A stretch of DNA of 64,000 nt from Anniella stebbinsi (lineage: Eukaryota; Chordata; Lepidosauria; Squamata; Anniellidae), in assembly GCA_029215795.1 (NCBI GenBank), contig JARDYH010000003.1, positions 31,373,001 to 31,437,000 on the forward strand, written 5' to 3'. Shown piece after piece: positions 52,689-63,330 of this stretch (the stretch's first letter is position 1; each line of letters opens with the position of its first letter). The notes below the pieces were generated by a model. That model saw nothing but the letters and a program-made list of their open reading frames with translations. It was not told the origin of the DNA and ran no database searches. The translations under genes and the position numbers were made by a program.

Positions 52689-54650
52689 ACTATGTGTTTG
52701 GAGTTTATTAGGCTTCCTTTGTAGGCTTGCTCGCAGAAACCACAGTTCACTTCGAAAACAGATGCTGTCTTTGGCTTCTAGCAGGCTGCTGAAAGTGCAG
52801 GAGCTTCGGTGTTTATTTTGTTCAGCACAGCTGCAATTTAAAAGCACTCACATTCCACAACATATCACCCCGCCCCACCCCGGTACAGAGAATCATGAAT
52901 GTTTTAAAGCTTTCCTTGCTACAACTGGAAACTGAACAGCCCTCTGGGCAAAAATCTTCATATATGCATAAAACAACACCCAACTCATTTTAGCAACTTC
53001 CTGTTCATTTTTTTAAAGGAGTTTTTAACTCACAGAAAGTTGGTCGTTGTCCCAAAGAGCTACTGACTAGTCCAAAGTTTGGAAATTGTAGAAGATGATT
53101 TGCAATTATGTTTGGGCATTGATTTCATCATACAATGGTTCTTTGAGCTCAAGGCTTTGCAATGAGTTGAAATGCCCTCGGTGCTCTCAGAGAAATTACA
53201 AGAAATTGGGAATTCACAAAAACAGATGGGCAGCAATATGGGTGTATTTCTTAGGAAAGAGAGGATCAGCCTGTATTTTCCCACCTATCTACTGTAAATT
53301 CATAAGTAGACCCCGGAGAATAAATTGCTTTTTCAAGTTTTATCAACAAGAAGACAGCTTGTCAAGGGTTATAGTTCAGCCCTCATATATTTCCTTCATG
53401 TTTAGCAAGAAGCTTTCAAGCATTGAATTGAAGGGAAGAGAGGTACCCCATGCCCCTCCTGCTGGCACAGGATTAATATTTTCTCTGGGTCTCACATTTC
53501 TTTGATGCTCAGTTTAGGTTCCACTCAAGTCATCACTACATTGACACATGTGTGCTATGTTATAATTAGGCCTTCACAACCTGGCATACAGGACGAAAAG
53601 CAGAACCAGGAATCAGTTCTTTGTGTGTGTGTGCAGCCTATTCCATATATATATAATCTTTTTTAGATATCCACTATATCACTCCAAAAGATTTTTTAAA
53701 AGGCTGTTCTGGATCATAACATTTTCTCCTCTTCAGGTGCATCAAAGATCATTTTGTAAGTTCTAAACTTCACTTAGCAGGAAGAATGAGAGGCAAGAAA
53801 TGCTGAAGGCAGGGTTATGAACCCCCACTCCCTCCCTGCAATATAAATATTCTGAATGGAAAGTTAGACATTTCCATCTCTAAAGGTGCTTCAGCCATCT
53901 TGTCAGCTTTCATAAAATGTGCTTAATGTGGCAAGAAGTGATCCATTCCAAGAGGGAAGGAAAAGAGCAGGATTCTGCCCCATCTGCAAAGTATTATGAC
54001 ATCAATGTATATTTCAAAATAGGGTCCCAAACTTGCATGATTGCCCCAATTGCTGCTGTACCCACAGAGTGTCACCGATATGCAGTTCTTTCCACTCTCA
54101 TTCTCCCTAAAGCAGTAATTTCCCCCTCCACCACTACTTCACATACATGGGGTAAAATGCACATGATCGAGGACTTAGGGCCTGTCTACACCAGCCATTT
54201 CTCCCGGGATCCGCTCAAGGTCGTCCCTGTGCATCCAAATCCAAATCCAAATGCCCCACCCTGCACACACACACATGTCCAGGTCAAGATAAGTAATACC
54301 AAAGACCAGCTATGTTATTTTGGCACCTGAGGCAGAATATACAACAAATACCTCTCCTCCCCCTGACACTAAAAATACAACAATATCAAATTAAATAGCT
54401 AACAAATGGCTGCTTTTCATGACACCCAACTTTTGCTACCTGAGGTGGCTGCCTCACCTTGTCCGATGGCAGGGCCAGCCCAGGGAAGGGACAAACATGG
54501 CTTCATCTTCTGTCATCTGCTGCTTGAGGCAGGTGACTCATTTTGCCTAATTATGGGCACAGCCCTGCAAAACCTAAACATTTTTACTTGGAAATAAATA
54601 ATTTGTCTGGAACCAGAATGATAGTCTAGGGCAGAGCAGGATATAGCACT
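52689..54650. other. No recognised repeat or gene
   Basis: About 2 kb with only short simple repeats (GT near 53622, TA near 53645, CA near 54270). The 136-codon frame at 53095-53505 has no recognisable domain. A GGCCTGTCTACACCAGCC motif near 54180 resembles the DNA element end at 60344. Confidence 0.4.
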
Positions 54651-54654
54651 ATGA

Positions 54655-54870
54655 AAGCAGTATGAAAGCGGTATATAAAAGGCAGGAGCCACACTACTGC
54701 TTTATAGTGGTATTGAAGTAAACTGACAACTGTTGGGGCCCATTGACACATACCTTATATCACTTTCATATTGCTTTCATAGTGCTATATCCTGCTTAGT
54801 GTGGCTCCTGCCTTTTATATACCACTTTCATACTGCTTTCACATAGTGCTATATCCTGCTTGGTGTAGAT
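54655..54870. mobile_element. Nested copies of the 'CTACACTACTGC' foldback MITE
   Basis: TATATAAAAGGCAGGAGCCA, ACACTACTGCTTTATAGTGG, ACAACTGTTGGGGCCCATTG and then the reverse GTGTGGCTCCTGCCTTTTAT give an outer and an inner inverted repeat. One copy appears inserted in or duplicated from another. Confidence 0.65.
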
Positions 54871-55032
54871 CTGGCCAGGATCTATCTTTGGTCAGATCCA
54901 GCATAATTCTTTTTAAATTCTTATGGTTTTACTCAAGCCCCATTGATTTTAATTTGACTTACTTCCCAGTTTATATGCTTAACATTGGTGTATAAGAACA
55001 CTCTTTGCAGTTTTGTCCAAATTTGGTGAAGA

Positions 55033-55042
55033 GCTGTTGTTG

Positions 55043-55080
<38 letters not shown>
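55033..55080. repeat. (TTG)n(TTA)n microsatellite
   Basis: Short GTT run followed by about 12 TTA/ATT units. Confidence 0.95.
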
Positions 55081-55084
55081 CATT

Positions 55085-55600
55085 GGCTAGCCTTAAGGAT
55101 CATGATAAGATGCAGGATGGAAGTACATTCTGTTGGCTATATATCGTAATGCAAAACATAGACATGTATGCTTACCTTCATTGCTGAGGGTAGGGCCACT
55201 GAAATCCATTTAACTGTTCATGATAATATACTCATAAATGTGCACATTTGCAGGAACGATGGCTCAATGATTAAAAATACTAATTAGTTCCAGATGAATA
55301 ATTAAGAAGTCAAATAACTTATTCAAAGGCATGATGAAGCAATGTATCGAACAATTTGATAAATATATTTAATTATCTGCTCAGCTTTACACCTTCGGAA
55401 TATAATATCTATGTTTAAGCAAAAAAATAAGAAGCACACAACTAATTAATTTGAAAAAAAATCATATTTGTTGCTTCATCTATTAAGAGTGAAATAGAAA
55501 CAATGAACCACTGGCTAGAACCCCTTTTTAGTAAAGAGTTGTGTCCCACACAACTCTTAAGATTTATTTAGGTTGGTTATGCTTCCTTGTATCAAAGGAT
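55085..55600. other. AT-rich DNA, no recognised feature
   Basis: Contains several TAATTA-like cores (CTAATTAGTTC, AATAATTAAG, TTTAATTATC) within about 120 bp at 55290-55380. No repeat recognised. Confidence 0.35.
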
Positions 55601-55604
55601 GTGT

Positions 55605-55945
55605 CATGTGGAACTAGGACAAGTGTCTTTCATGACTGGAGATAAACACCACAGCCAGCTCTCCTGCTTGGAAGGCTTGATAAGTCATGGATGTCAGCTA
55701 AATTCTTCTGCTGCTTGAAGAACCCCTGCTATCTTCTGATTGGCCAATATGGCTTCTATCCATTCCTGATTGGCTAGGAAGCCTATATAAATATTTTCAT
55801 GTCATGTCAACCTCTGTTCTATACATTCTATTCTGTTGTCAGCAAACCCAGATTTCCTTACTGCAACTTTCCTGAACTAACTTCCTCAGCTTACAGTCTC
55901 ATGCAAGTTAGAGTAATGCCTACTTGCCTAACACAGAGATTTCCG
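55605..55945 (+). promoter_or_regulatory. Promoter-like block with two CCAAT boxes and a TATA box, possibly a decayed LTR
   Basis: GATTGGCCAAT (55738-55748), GATTGG (55768-55773) and TATATAAATA (55784-55793) are arranged as in many LTR U3 promoters. A TGTCATGTGG start near 55602 and TAACA near 55944 could be LTR-like termini, but no flanking duplication or polyadenylation signal confirms this. No gene start follows. Confidence 0.35.
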
Positions 55946-56009
55946 TAATCCCCACTCTTCTCAAGCCTCTGCTATGGTGCATCCTTCCCTGACTTGGTGA
56001 CTGCCAGAT

Positions 56010-56108
56010 GTTTTGGCATACAATTCCCATCAGCCCCAGCCAGCATGACCAGTGGTCATGGATGATGGGAGTTATAGCCCAACACATCTGGAGGACACCA
56101 GGTTGGCA
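56010..56108. mobile_element. ~100-bp palindromic MITE (CCAGATGTTTTGG)
   Basis: CCAGATGTTTTGGCATACAA, then TTCCCATCAGCCCCAGCCAG, mirrors GATGGGAGTTATAGCCCAAC, then ACATCTGG. The arms are around 40 bp. A fragment of the family is at 37396-37470. Confidence 0.75.
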
Positions 56109-56222
56109 AGATTGGTGTGGAGGGGAACCAAGAGCTTCTCTTGCCCAAGCTTTTCCTGGCTTCCCCCACTCCTGAAAAAAACTTTCCTGCAGCTTGTGAT
56201 GACTTCTCCAGCATATTACTAA

Positions 56223-56570
56223 GGCTGCCTCTACACAAGAGGTTTAAAGCTCTTTCAAGTCTCATTAAAAATTTTACCTCTACATGAGCGGAGTGCATGA
56301 GGCACGTTATCTATTCGATTATGCACATTATCGAATGCGTGTTAAATAGCGAGTTTTATTTTACTGCGGCCTGTTAAAGTGCATTTTGACTATGTAAACA
56401 AGCGATTCTCTGCATTAACTACTTCTAAAGCACATTTCAAACAACCGGTAAGGCCACCAGTTGTGCGCTCAATTACCTCCCGCATACAGTCATTTACCAT
56501 AAAAGCACTTCCGAGAAGATGCGCATAATCGGAGAACCAGGCGTCAAACCGAATTCTTGTAGAGGGGGTC
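56223..56570. mobile_element. 348-bp PIF/Harbinger-like MITE, TAA target duplication
   Basis: GGCTGCCTCTACACAAGAGG and TTCTTGTAGAGGGGGTC are inverted and flanked by TAA at 56220-56222 and 56571-56573. Internal ATTATCGAATGCGTGTTAAA and GATGCGCATAATCGG place it with 50145 and 52329. Confidence 0.82.
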
Positions 56571-56584
56571 TAAGAGAAGCAGAG

Positions 56585-56895
56585 AAGACTAGCCAATGGG
56601 CTGCATTAATAGAAGTATAGCTTCCAAATCATGTGAGGTAGTGGTTCCCCTCTATTTGGCACTGGTTAGGCTTCATCTTGAGTATTGCATCGAGTTCTGG
56701 GCACCACACTTCAAAAAGGATGCAGACAAGCTGGAGTGTGTTCAGAGGAGGGCAACCAGGATTATCAGGGGTCTGGAAATGAAGCCCTATGAGGGGAGAC
56801 TGAAAGAACTGGGCATGTTTAGCCTTGAGAAGAGAAGACTTCTCACAGTCACACAGAGGGCTTCACCAAAAAATAATACTAATACTAATACTAAT
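56585..56895 (+). pseudogene. CR1 LINE ORF2, C-terminal reverse-transcriptase relic
   Basis: The frame from 56596 reads [20 protein letters not shown] and then [18 protein letters not shown], followed by [13 protein letters not shown], the conserved C-terminal thumb/connection region of CR1 reverse transcriptase. It stays open for about 90 relevant codons, then runs into an AATACT repeat at 56874. The catalytic domain upstream is missing, so it is a 5'- and 3'-truncated dead copy. Confidence 0.9.
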
Positions 56896-56919
56896 TTGAT
56901 GATTATGATGAATTAAAAG

Positions 56920-59900
56920 GTTTATAAAAATGTTTTGTAGACTGCTCATTCATGGGGCCTGCTGCCTTGGCTTCAGCTCTCATTTCCAGAGGCATATAAA
57001 AAGGGACTTCGCTGCTTCACTAAAATTGGGACATGAAGAGGGGATCCCCTAGAGCAGAGGTGCGTAACCTTCCGCCCATGGCCCCATGTGGCCCTCTGTT
57101 CTGGGTTGTGCTTTCTTCAGTCCTCAGCAGGGAAACACTGGTCTTATCTCCGATCAGAGACAAGAGAATTTTAATAACATTTAAACTTTAAATACTCTGC
57201 TTATATGAAAACTTTAAATGCCCTAATGGGCATTTAAAGATTAGAATTGAGTTGTGCTGTGCGTACCTGAAAAGTGTTGCACTGGGGCTTACGTTTGAGT
57301 GCACAGGTCTAGGACTGAGCTATGCTTTGCATGCACATTTGTGTGTGCACACAGGCACACTCACCCACCCAAAATACAGCCCTCCAGAATATCCAAGATG
57401 CAGCCTTCAGGGCCAAAATGATGATGCACCACTGCCCTAGAGAGAGCTCCAAATATTATGGCTGTCTCAGGTTACTTAGGACAGTTGGAGGGTAAGACAA
57501 TTATAATAATATTTTAACTAGTGGTGTGCCAAAAATCTCTGCCACATTATTTTTCACCATTCTCATTCAATTTGATAGAAAAGAAATTGCTTTTGAGAAG
57601 AAATTTTGAAGAAATTCTCATGTGCTGGGTTCAGCGTTCATGTGCTTGCCTTACATAGGAGTTGGCCAGGGTGTATACATGAATGCCCTCTGTCTTTCAT
57701 TGTACAATCATCACCTATGCCAACATTAGAGACAAGATGTATCCACAATTTGCCCTCAGAAATTTAATATTTGGAAGATCCTGGGAAAGGTTGTGAAACC
57801 TAAAGAATGGCAGATAGAGATGAACCAAAATTTATCAGAAGACATTTTTTTCAGAAAAGTCCTGCAATTTTTTTTCTTTTCTCACATCCCTATAAATAAA
57901 GGGCTATTTTGAAGAATTTCCACAAATTTCTTCCTCATTTTGGGGGGGAGAATTTTGCCTTCCCTCCCCACCCTCCATATTACCTTAGAACGATGCTGAG
58001 TGTGGGGTATTGTGGACAATGCAAAATGGCTGCCAGGCTGCCAACACAGTTGCTGCTGCTGCCACTTGCAATGGCAGTGTCTCTCCTCCCCCCAAAAAAA
58101 CTCATTTGGGGAAAAAGAAAGAAGCTGTGCTACAACCCTTGCCAGTGAGAAAGTGAGCCCTACCTGTGAGAAACTGTCAAAGAATTTCTCCTCCCACTGA
58201 AGAAATTTGATGAAATTGTGCTCTTAGTTTCTCTGCCCAGAAATAGGGTGGATTATTTCACAAGGTCATTTGCCCACAGCTCTTATTTTAACCATTCACG
58301 CTAAGCCATCTATATTCATTAAAGCAAAATTTCAAGATCCAAGCTATATATATTATTGGTGAATTTTAATACTTTTATACCAAACCAGTTTCATCAACAC
58401 AAGCAGAACATGCAATCATGAAAATGAGTGATTCATAGATTATCTAGCCTTACATTTGGGCATGAACATCATGCAGTGTGGTCATGAAAGGTATTCACAT
58501 GTGAGCAAAAATAAAAGAATCTGTCAATTTCAGTAGGGATAGATCAATCTGTTAATTTCAATAGAATAGCTAAGTCTGTCAATTTCAGTAGGATAGATCA
58601 GTCTGTCAATTTCAGTGTTTCTCTGTTTCTCATCTTTCCAAACATACATTTTGTTCATCCTTCCAAGCATACATTTTGTTTATCCCAAATTTTGAGAATT
58701 AAAAAAATAATTTCATGAAAACACTTTTGAATTTGTGTGTGCATTCTCCCTGATACATGCAATTTTGTAAGCGTTTTTGCCTAATATACACATTTTTGCA
58801 AGCACTTCCCCCCAATAGAGTGGATTTGAACATTTTACCCACTGATATATACATTTTTGTGTGCAGCCTCATGTGTATACATTTTTGAATATATATGTTT
58901 GACTGGAGAATTCCATTGCAAAATTTGGAGAAGTGCAATTTTTGAAAAATAACCAAGTTTCACTTCCTGAATTGTTTCAAAAGTGTGAAATCAGGAATTT
59001 CTCCCCCATCAGTATTCTGAAATCTTTAACTGAATGTGTGAATAATTGTTAATTATGAAGTAGTGACAGGGCAAGCACATTACAATCCACACACACACAC
59101 ACACATTGGACTTAAAAATGGAATCAGTCCCCTAGGCTATGGGAGTTGGACACTTTGCACAGGTGCACTTAATTCCCAAACATGAACCAGACATGCCCTA
59201 AAATAGACACTCTGCCCTATTGGTAACTGTCCACAGGGGAAATGCAATGTGGTTGGTACAGATTTGATCTTTGATGCAGGAAATGATATTTATAGCCAAA
59301 GGACATAAACCTCATATTTTTCAGCACCTACCTGGGCTGACTTAGCCTTGGCAAAGAGGAATGTAGCAAAGTGCCCTTAAAGATTAAAATTGATTTTAGT
59401 TTTTATAGCTTTGCTGTAAAGCCTTGGGCTGATGTTCAATTTGCAGTTATAATTACAGTACATTAAGCACACAGCCTTTGCTACCTTGGCTCAAGTGTCC
59501 TCTCCATAATAATCTCATTAAAAGTGGTGGCATGTATGGGTGATAGTGATGGTAACAGGCCTTACTTTCTCTCAGCTATTTGTAGAGTCTTTTTGTCGAC
59601 ATACCCAAGACCTAATGGCAGCCATTGCTAAGATGGCCAAACATTTCACTATATTTCTGGAGATACGGGAGAAAGAAAAAGATGGTGGAGCACAGCAGCT
59701 AAGAGTGGGATATTGGAAGTCCCCCATTGAAAACTCACTTTTGCTGAAAACTTACCAGGTGACAATATGCGATTCATGGTCTTTCAGCTTCAGTCCCTAC
59801 CTCCAATATGGAGATAGGGCGGCCACTCCCACATTGCCAAAAACAAAGAAATGTATCACCAAAAAAAGAGGGCCAAACAGGATGCTGATTTGCATAAAAT

Positions 59901-60343
59901 CTGCAAATTTAGAGGGGGGAAATCTATAAATAGAAATGCAATGTGTGTATGTATAGGTGGGTGGGTGGGTGGAAGTAAAACTGTGACCAGGTGACCTATG
60001 TGCCTGCTTAGTCTGCTGTCAAGATGCCAACTATTGAAGGGCAACTTCAGGGCCCCTGCTGTTCCTCCCTTCTTATTGCCCTTTATCTTTCAACTGGACT
60101 TACATTGGACAGCCATTCAAATAAGAGACTGGATGCATGGCCACCCTATATGAAGATCTCTCTCTCTCACACACACACACACACCAGAGTAATCTGTGTA
60201 TAGGCCTATCTGCCTAAAGCCCCCCCATGTTCCATTTTAAGTGCAGATATTGGTAGTTCAGCAACATGCTCTACTCCCCCCGCCATTGTTTTGTTTAATA
60301 TCTAGCCTGAAGAAGAGTTCTGAATAACGTGTTCACAACCAGG
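56920..60343. other. Largely unassigned DNA; one decayed hAT-like element
   Basis: TAGTGGTGTGCCAAAAATC (57525) and CTTTTCTCACATCCCTA (57891) look like paired ends of a diverged hAT MITE, without a clear duplication. Near 58510-58615 a block of about 35 bp (CAATTTCAGTAGGATAGATC) is repeated three to four times. CA microsatellites lie at 59090-59105 and 60167-60183. No exon is supported. Confidence 0.4.
58515..58615. repeat. Short tandem repeat, ~35-bp unit
   Basis: Variants of GTCAATTTCAGTAGG(GA)TAGATCA(A/G)TCT occur three to four times in succession. Confidence 0.75.
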
Positions 60344-60873
60344 GCCTGATCTACACCTTGGGCTCATCCTCACCTGCAGCCCTTTGGGGAATGGGGAGGG
60401 ACAATCATGGAGTTTTCCACTTTCAGGATCATCCCTCAAGGGCTAGTGAGTTTTCCTGGAAGTAAAGAGGGACATTCTGGGGCACTGTTTTTTTTAAAAG
60501 GAGAAATTTACGCAATTGCGCAGATGCGATCCTGTGCAAAGGTATGTTTTTTAAAACACACACACAACAAACTACATGCTGGAAGACGCCAAGTACCATC
60601 CCAAAGGTGGTGACAATGCTCTCCCCCTCACCCCCGTAACCATGGACTTCCCCTGCACAGCTCCATGCCTGTTTCCTGAGCCCCGCTACTCATGGGAAAG
60701 AGGGAGGACCCCGGGAGGGAGAACCACACTGCCTGCAGAGCTCAAGATGGTCTCGAGATGGTGGGGAAAACTGTGGAAAAATCAGTCCCAGCTAACCCAG
60801 GCTCACCCCGGGATTAGCTGTGCATCATTTGGACATGCCCACTCCAGGATAAATAGCAGGTGTAGACACTGCC
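60344..60873. mobile_element. Candidate DNA element with inverted ends AGGGC...TCTACACC
   Basis: AGGGCCTGATCTACACCTT at the left and AGGTGTAGACACTGCCCT at the right form an imperfect ~18-bp inverted repeat. The interior is GC-richer with no recognisable protein. No convincing target duplication. Confidence 0.4.
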
Positions 60874-60889
60874 CTTGTGTCAAATCATT

Positions 60890-61010
60890 ACGAATGTGGA
60901 ATAAAAAGCAAGAAATAATACTATGAAAGTGGTATATGGGATGTGGATTGTGCCCCAACAGTAATCAGTGCACTTCAATGCCACTATACAGCAGTAGTGT
61001 AGCTCTAGCC
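60890..61010 (-). mobile_element. 'CTACACTACTGC'-family MITE copy
   Basis: GAAATAATACTATGAAAGTG, then CAACAGTAATCAGTGCACTT and ACTATACAGCAGTAGTGTAG: reverse orientation of the 54655 family, closest to the copy at 26880. Confidence 0.65.
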
Positions 61011-61014
61011 CATG

Positions 61015-61769
61015 GTTAAGAAAAAGAAAAATCTCAAAAATCATATATACAGAGGAGATGAACATAGGTAGGATAGTTTGTACAGCATTGGGATGAATAA
61101 TATGTGTGGACTTAATTGCAAGACAGTGGAAAGCTCTTCTCTAAACTTTACTCCTCCTTATGCTACAAAATGCCTGTGTGCCTACACTGCGTAGGCTCTC
61201 TGCTATGCAAGACTGTCCCTGTCTTCCCTCCCGTTTCTGTATCATTCCTCCCCCATCCTCTTGTCCTATCTTCAGCTTTTCAGTGCTGAGATGGGTCTCT
61301 TCCTAGGCTCTATGATGTGACATGTGAGCTGACAGTGCTACAGAAATGGTAACTAGCACCTAAATCCAAGTGATTCTGAAAGAAAGAAAAAACTGAACAA
61401 GCCAAACCGCGGGGGGTGGGGGTGGGGGAATACGGATGGGAAAATCAATCATGCAAGGGACTCAATTTCTCATGCCACAGCATTGTGACAAGTATGGTGC
61501 TGTCTGAGTGCCTTCTTCTCATAGAAGGTAGGTGTGTGGCATGTATTGGTTCCATTTAAATGCCTTTCAAGGATGCAATTAAGAGGGACTCCAGGCCTTC
61601 CTATGAATTTTAAACTTGTGTGTTTAAAGTCTCTAAGGCTGCAAACCTATGGTCTCTGGGAGAGTGTCCCAAAAGACCTAGGATTGTTCAGTTCTCCCCC
61701 TCTGAGGGTAGTGGGAGAAGTTCACTCTTGGATGGGGAGATTCCATCTCATCACCTCCTCCACATGGTG
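61015..61769. other. No recognised feature
   Basis: No repeat ends or exon recognised. Confidence 0.4.
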
Positions 61770-61807
61770 ATCCAGTGCTGTATATTGGTTAGAGTGCTGG
61801 ACTAGGA

Positions 61808-61925
61808 TTCATAGAATCATAGAATAGTAGAGTTGGAAGGGGCTATAAGGCCATCGAGTCCAACCCCCTGCTCAATGCAGAAATCCATCTTAGAGCATAT
61901 CTGACAGATGGCTTTCTAGCTGAGT
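61808..61925 (-). mobile_element. CR1 LINE 3' end, antisense, copy 1
   Basis: CATAGAATCATAGAATAGTA, AGTTGGAAGGGGCTATAAGG and CCCCCTGCTCAATGCAG are the CR1 3' terminus in reverse. It sits in the SINE and breaks off near 61925. Confidence 0.85.
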
Positions 61926-62032
61926 CCTGAATGCCTCTCATTTCTCTTTTGTTTGCCTTCATGTCTTCATAATATTTTGGATTTTTATTTTACCTTATTT
62001 ATGTTAAATGTGTATACTGTTTTCTAATTTAG

Positions 62033-62368
62033 AATCATAGAATAGTAGAGTTGGAAGAAGCCTATAAGGCCATCAGGTCCAACTCCCTGCTCAATGCAGG
62101 AATCCACCTTAAAACATACCTGACAGATGGCTGTCCAGCTGCCTCTTGAATGACTTTAGTGTGGGAGAGTCCACAACCTCCCTAGGTAATTGGTTCCATT
62201 GTCGTACCACTTTAACAGTCAGGAAGTTTTTTCTTGATGTCCAGCCAGAATCTGGCTTCCTGTAACTTGAGCTCATTATTCTGCGCCCTGCACTCTGGGA
62301 TTATTGAGAATAGTTCCTGGCCCTCCTCTGTGTGACAGCCTTTCAAGTATTTGAGGAGTGCTATCATG
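62033..62368 (-). mobile_element. CR1 LINE 3' end, antisense, copy 2
   Basis: It starts again with AGAATCATAGAATAGTAGAG and runs through the full CR1 3' UTR phrases (TGACAGATGGCTGTCCAGCT, AACAGTCAGGAAGTTTTTTC, CTTGATGTCCAGCCAGAATC, CAAGTATTTGAGGAGTGCTA). The ~108 bp between the two copies is AT-rich and unassigned. Confidence 0.88.
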
Positions 62369-62559
62369 TAAGTCAGGTTCTAGTTCCCACTCTGCCATGA
62401 AGATCACTGGAGGACTTTGATCCAGTCACTGACTCTTAGCCTAACCTACCTCACAGGGCTGTTGGAGGATAAAATGGAGAGAAGGAGGATTATGTAGGCT
62501 TGGGTTCCTTGGAGGAAAGGTGGAATATAGAGGCAGTAAATCAATAAATAAACATCAGA

Positions 62560-63204
62560 GTTCTGACACCAAGTTGGGGGCATGTTTGGAGTCTGCCCCC
62601 CTTTAGGGTGGCAGTCTCCAAACATGCCCCCAACATGTGTATGTGTGTGGGGGGGGAGAGAATTATGCCAATCCTGGAGCTGATGTAAATAATTTCCCCC
62701 ATTGTTTTCAACAGGGTGGGAGAAATAGATCATTTAAAAAAAAAAAAACCAAACAAGAAAGATAGGAGGAGAATGATTCTCCTCCCTCACTTCCGCCCTA
62801 GCAGCATGAGCCCAACAATGCTTCGGATGTAACCATTCATTCATCTTCTGAGGGGCTGAACACACTCTGTAGGATCGCAGGTTACACTTTACACTTATGG
62901 AGATACAAGCAAACGTGTTGGCAGTTCATGGAAGCAAACAGAAAAATAAAGTCCAAAATTAGGGATGTCTAAGAAATTCATTCTTTGTAGATTCTGATTT
63001 GTACTGACCCAATCAATTAGTGAATGCAATAAATGAAATGAAACCAATTGCTTTGCACCCCTGGACTAGCACGAGGATGGGGAATTTAGTTATCCTTCAG
63101 ATTTTATGTTTCTCCAAATTTTGCGATGTGGTCCTCAGCTCAAAAAACATATCAAAACGTGTTTAGAAGTGCTCATTTTGAGATAAAATATATTTAGATG
63201 TGCA
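62560..63204. other. No complete feature
   Basis: A short inverted repeat (GGGGGCATGTTTGGAGTCTG with CAGTCTCCAAACATGCCCCC, 62576-62631) and a TAGGGATGTCTAAG motif at 62962 are seen. No exon. Confidence 0.45.
62576..62631. repeat. Short perfect-armed hairpin
   Basis: GGGGGCATGTTTGGAG and its mirror CTCCAAACATGCCCCC flank a GGG-rich loop. It may be remnants of a tiny foldback element. Confidence 0.7.
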
Positions 63205-63330
63205 GGCTTTATTTGTTTGTTTAGTATCTTTATATCCCACCTTTCATTTAGAGTCCTCAAGCTGGCTTACAATATATATAAACCACAACAGAAGCAGCAA
63301 GAACCACATGCTCAAAACCCAAAATTGAGC
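63205..63330 (-). mobile_element. LINE/SINE 3' tail, minus strand
   Basis: (TTTG)n and TATCTTTATATCCCACCTTTC, then GTCCTCAAGCTGGCTTACAA, are the reverse of the common tail motif. Confidence 0.55.

Larger units (their letters stand above)
61770..62555 (+). mobile_element. Sauria-type SINE split by antisense CR1 sequence
   Basis: The tRNA-like head (61770-61808: TATTGGTTAGAGTGCTGGAC, then TAGGAT) resumes at about 62372 with TTCTAGTTCCCACTCTGCCA, then ATGAAGATCACTGG, TAACCTACCTCACAGGGCTG and the LINE-like tail TCCTTGGAGGAAAGGTGGAA, ending in AATAAATA. It is transcribed by RNA polymerase III and mobilised by LINE enzymes in its live form. This copy is interrupted and dead. Sauria SINEs are restricted to squamates in published surveys as I know them. 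Confidence 0.82.

Noticed and set aside
53095..53505. 136-codon frame considered as a host exon
   Set aside because: No recognisable domain and no convincing splice sites; cysteine spacing does not fit a known zinc finger.
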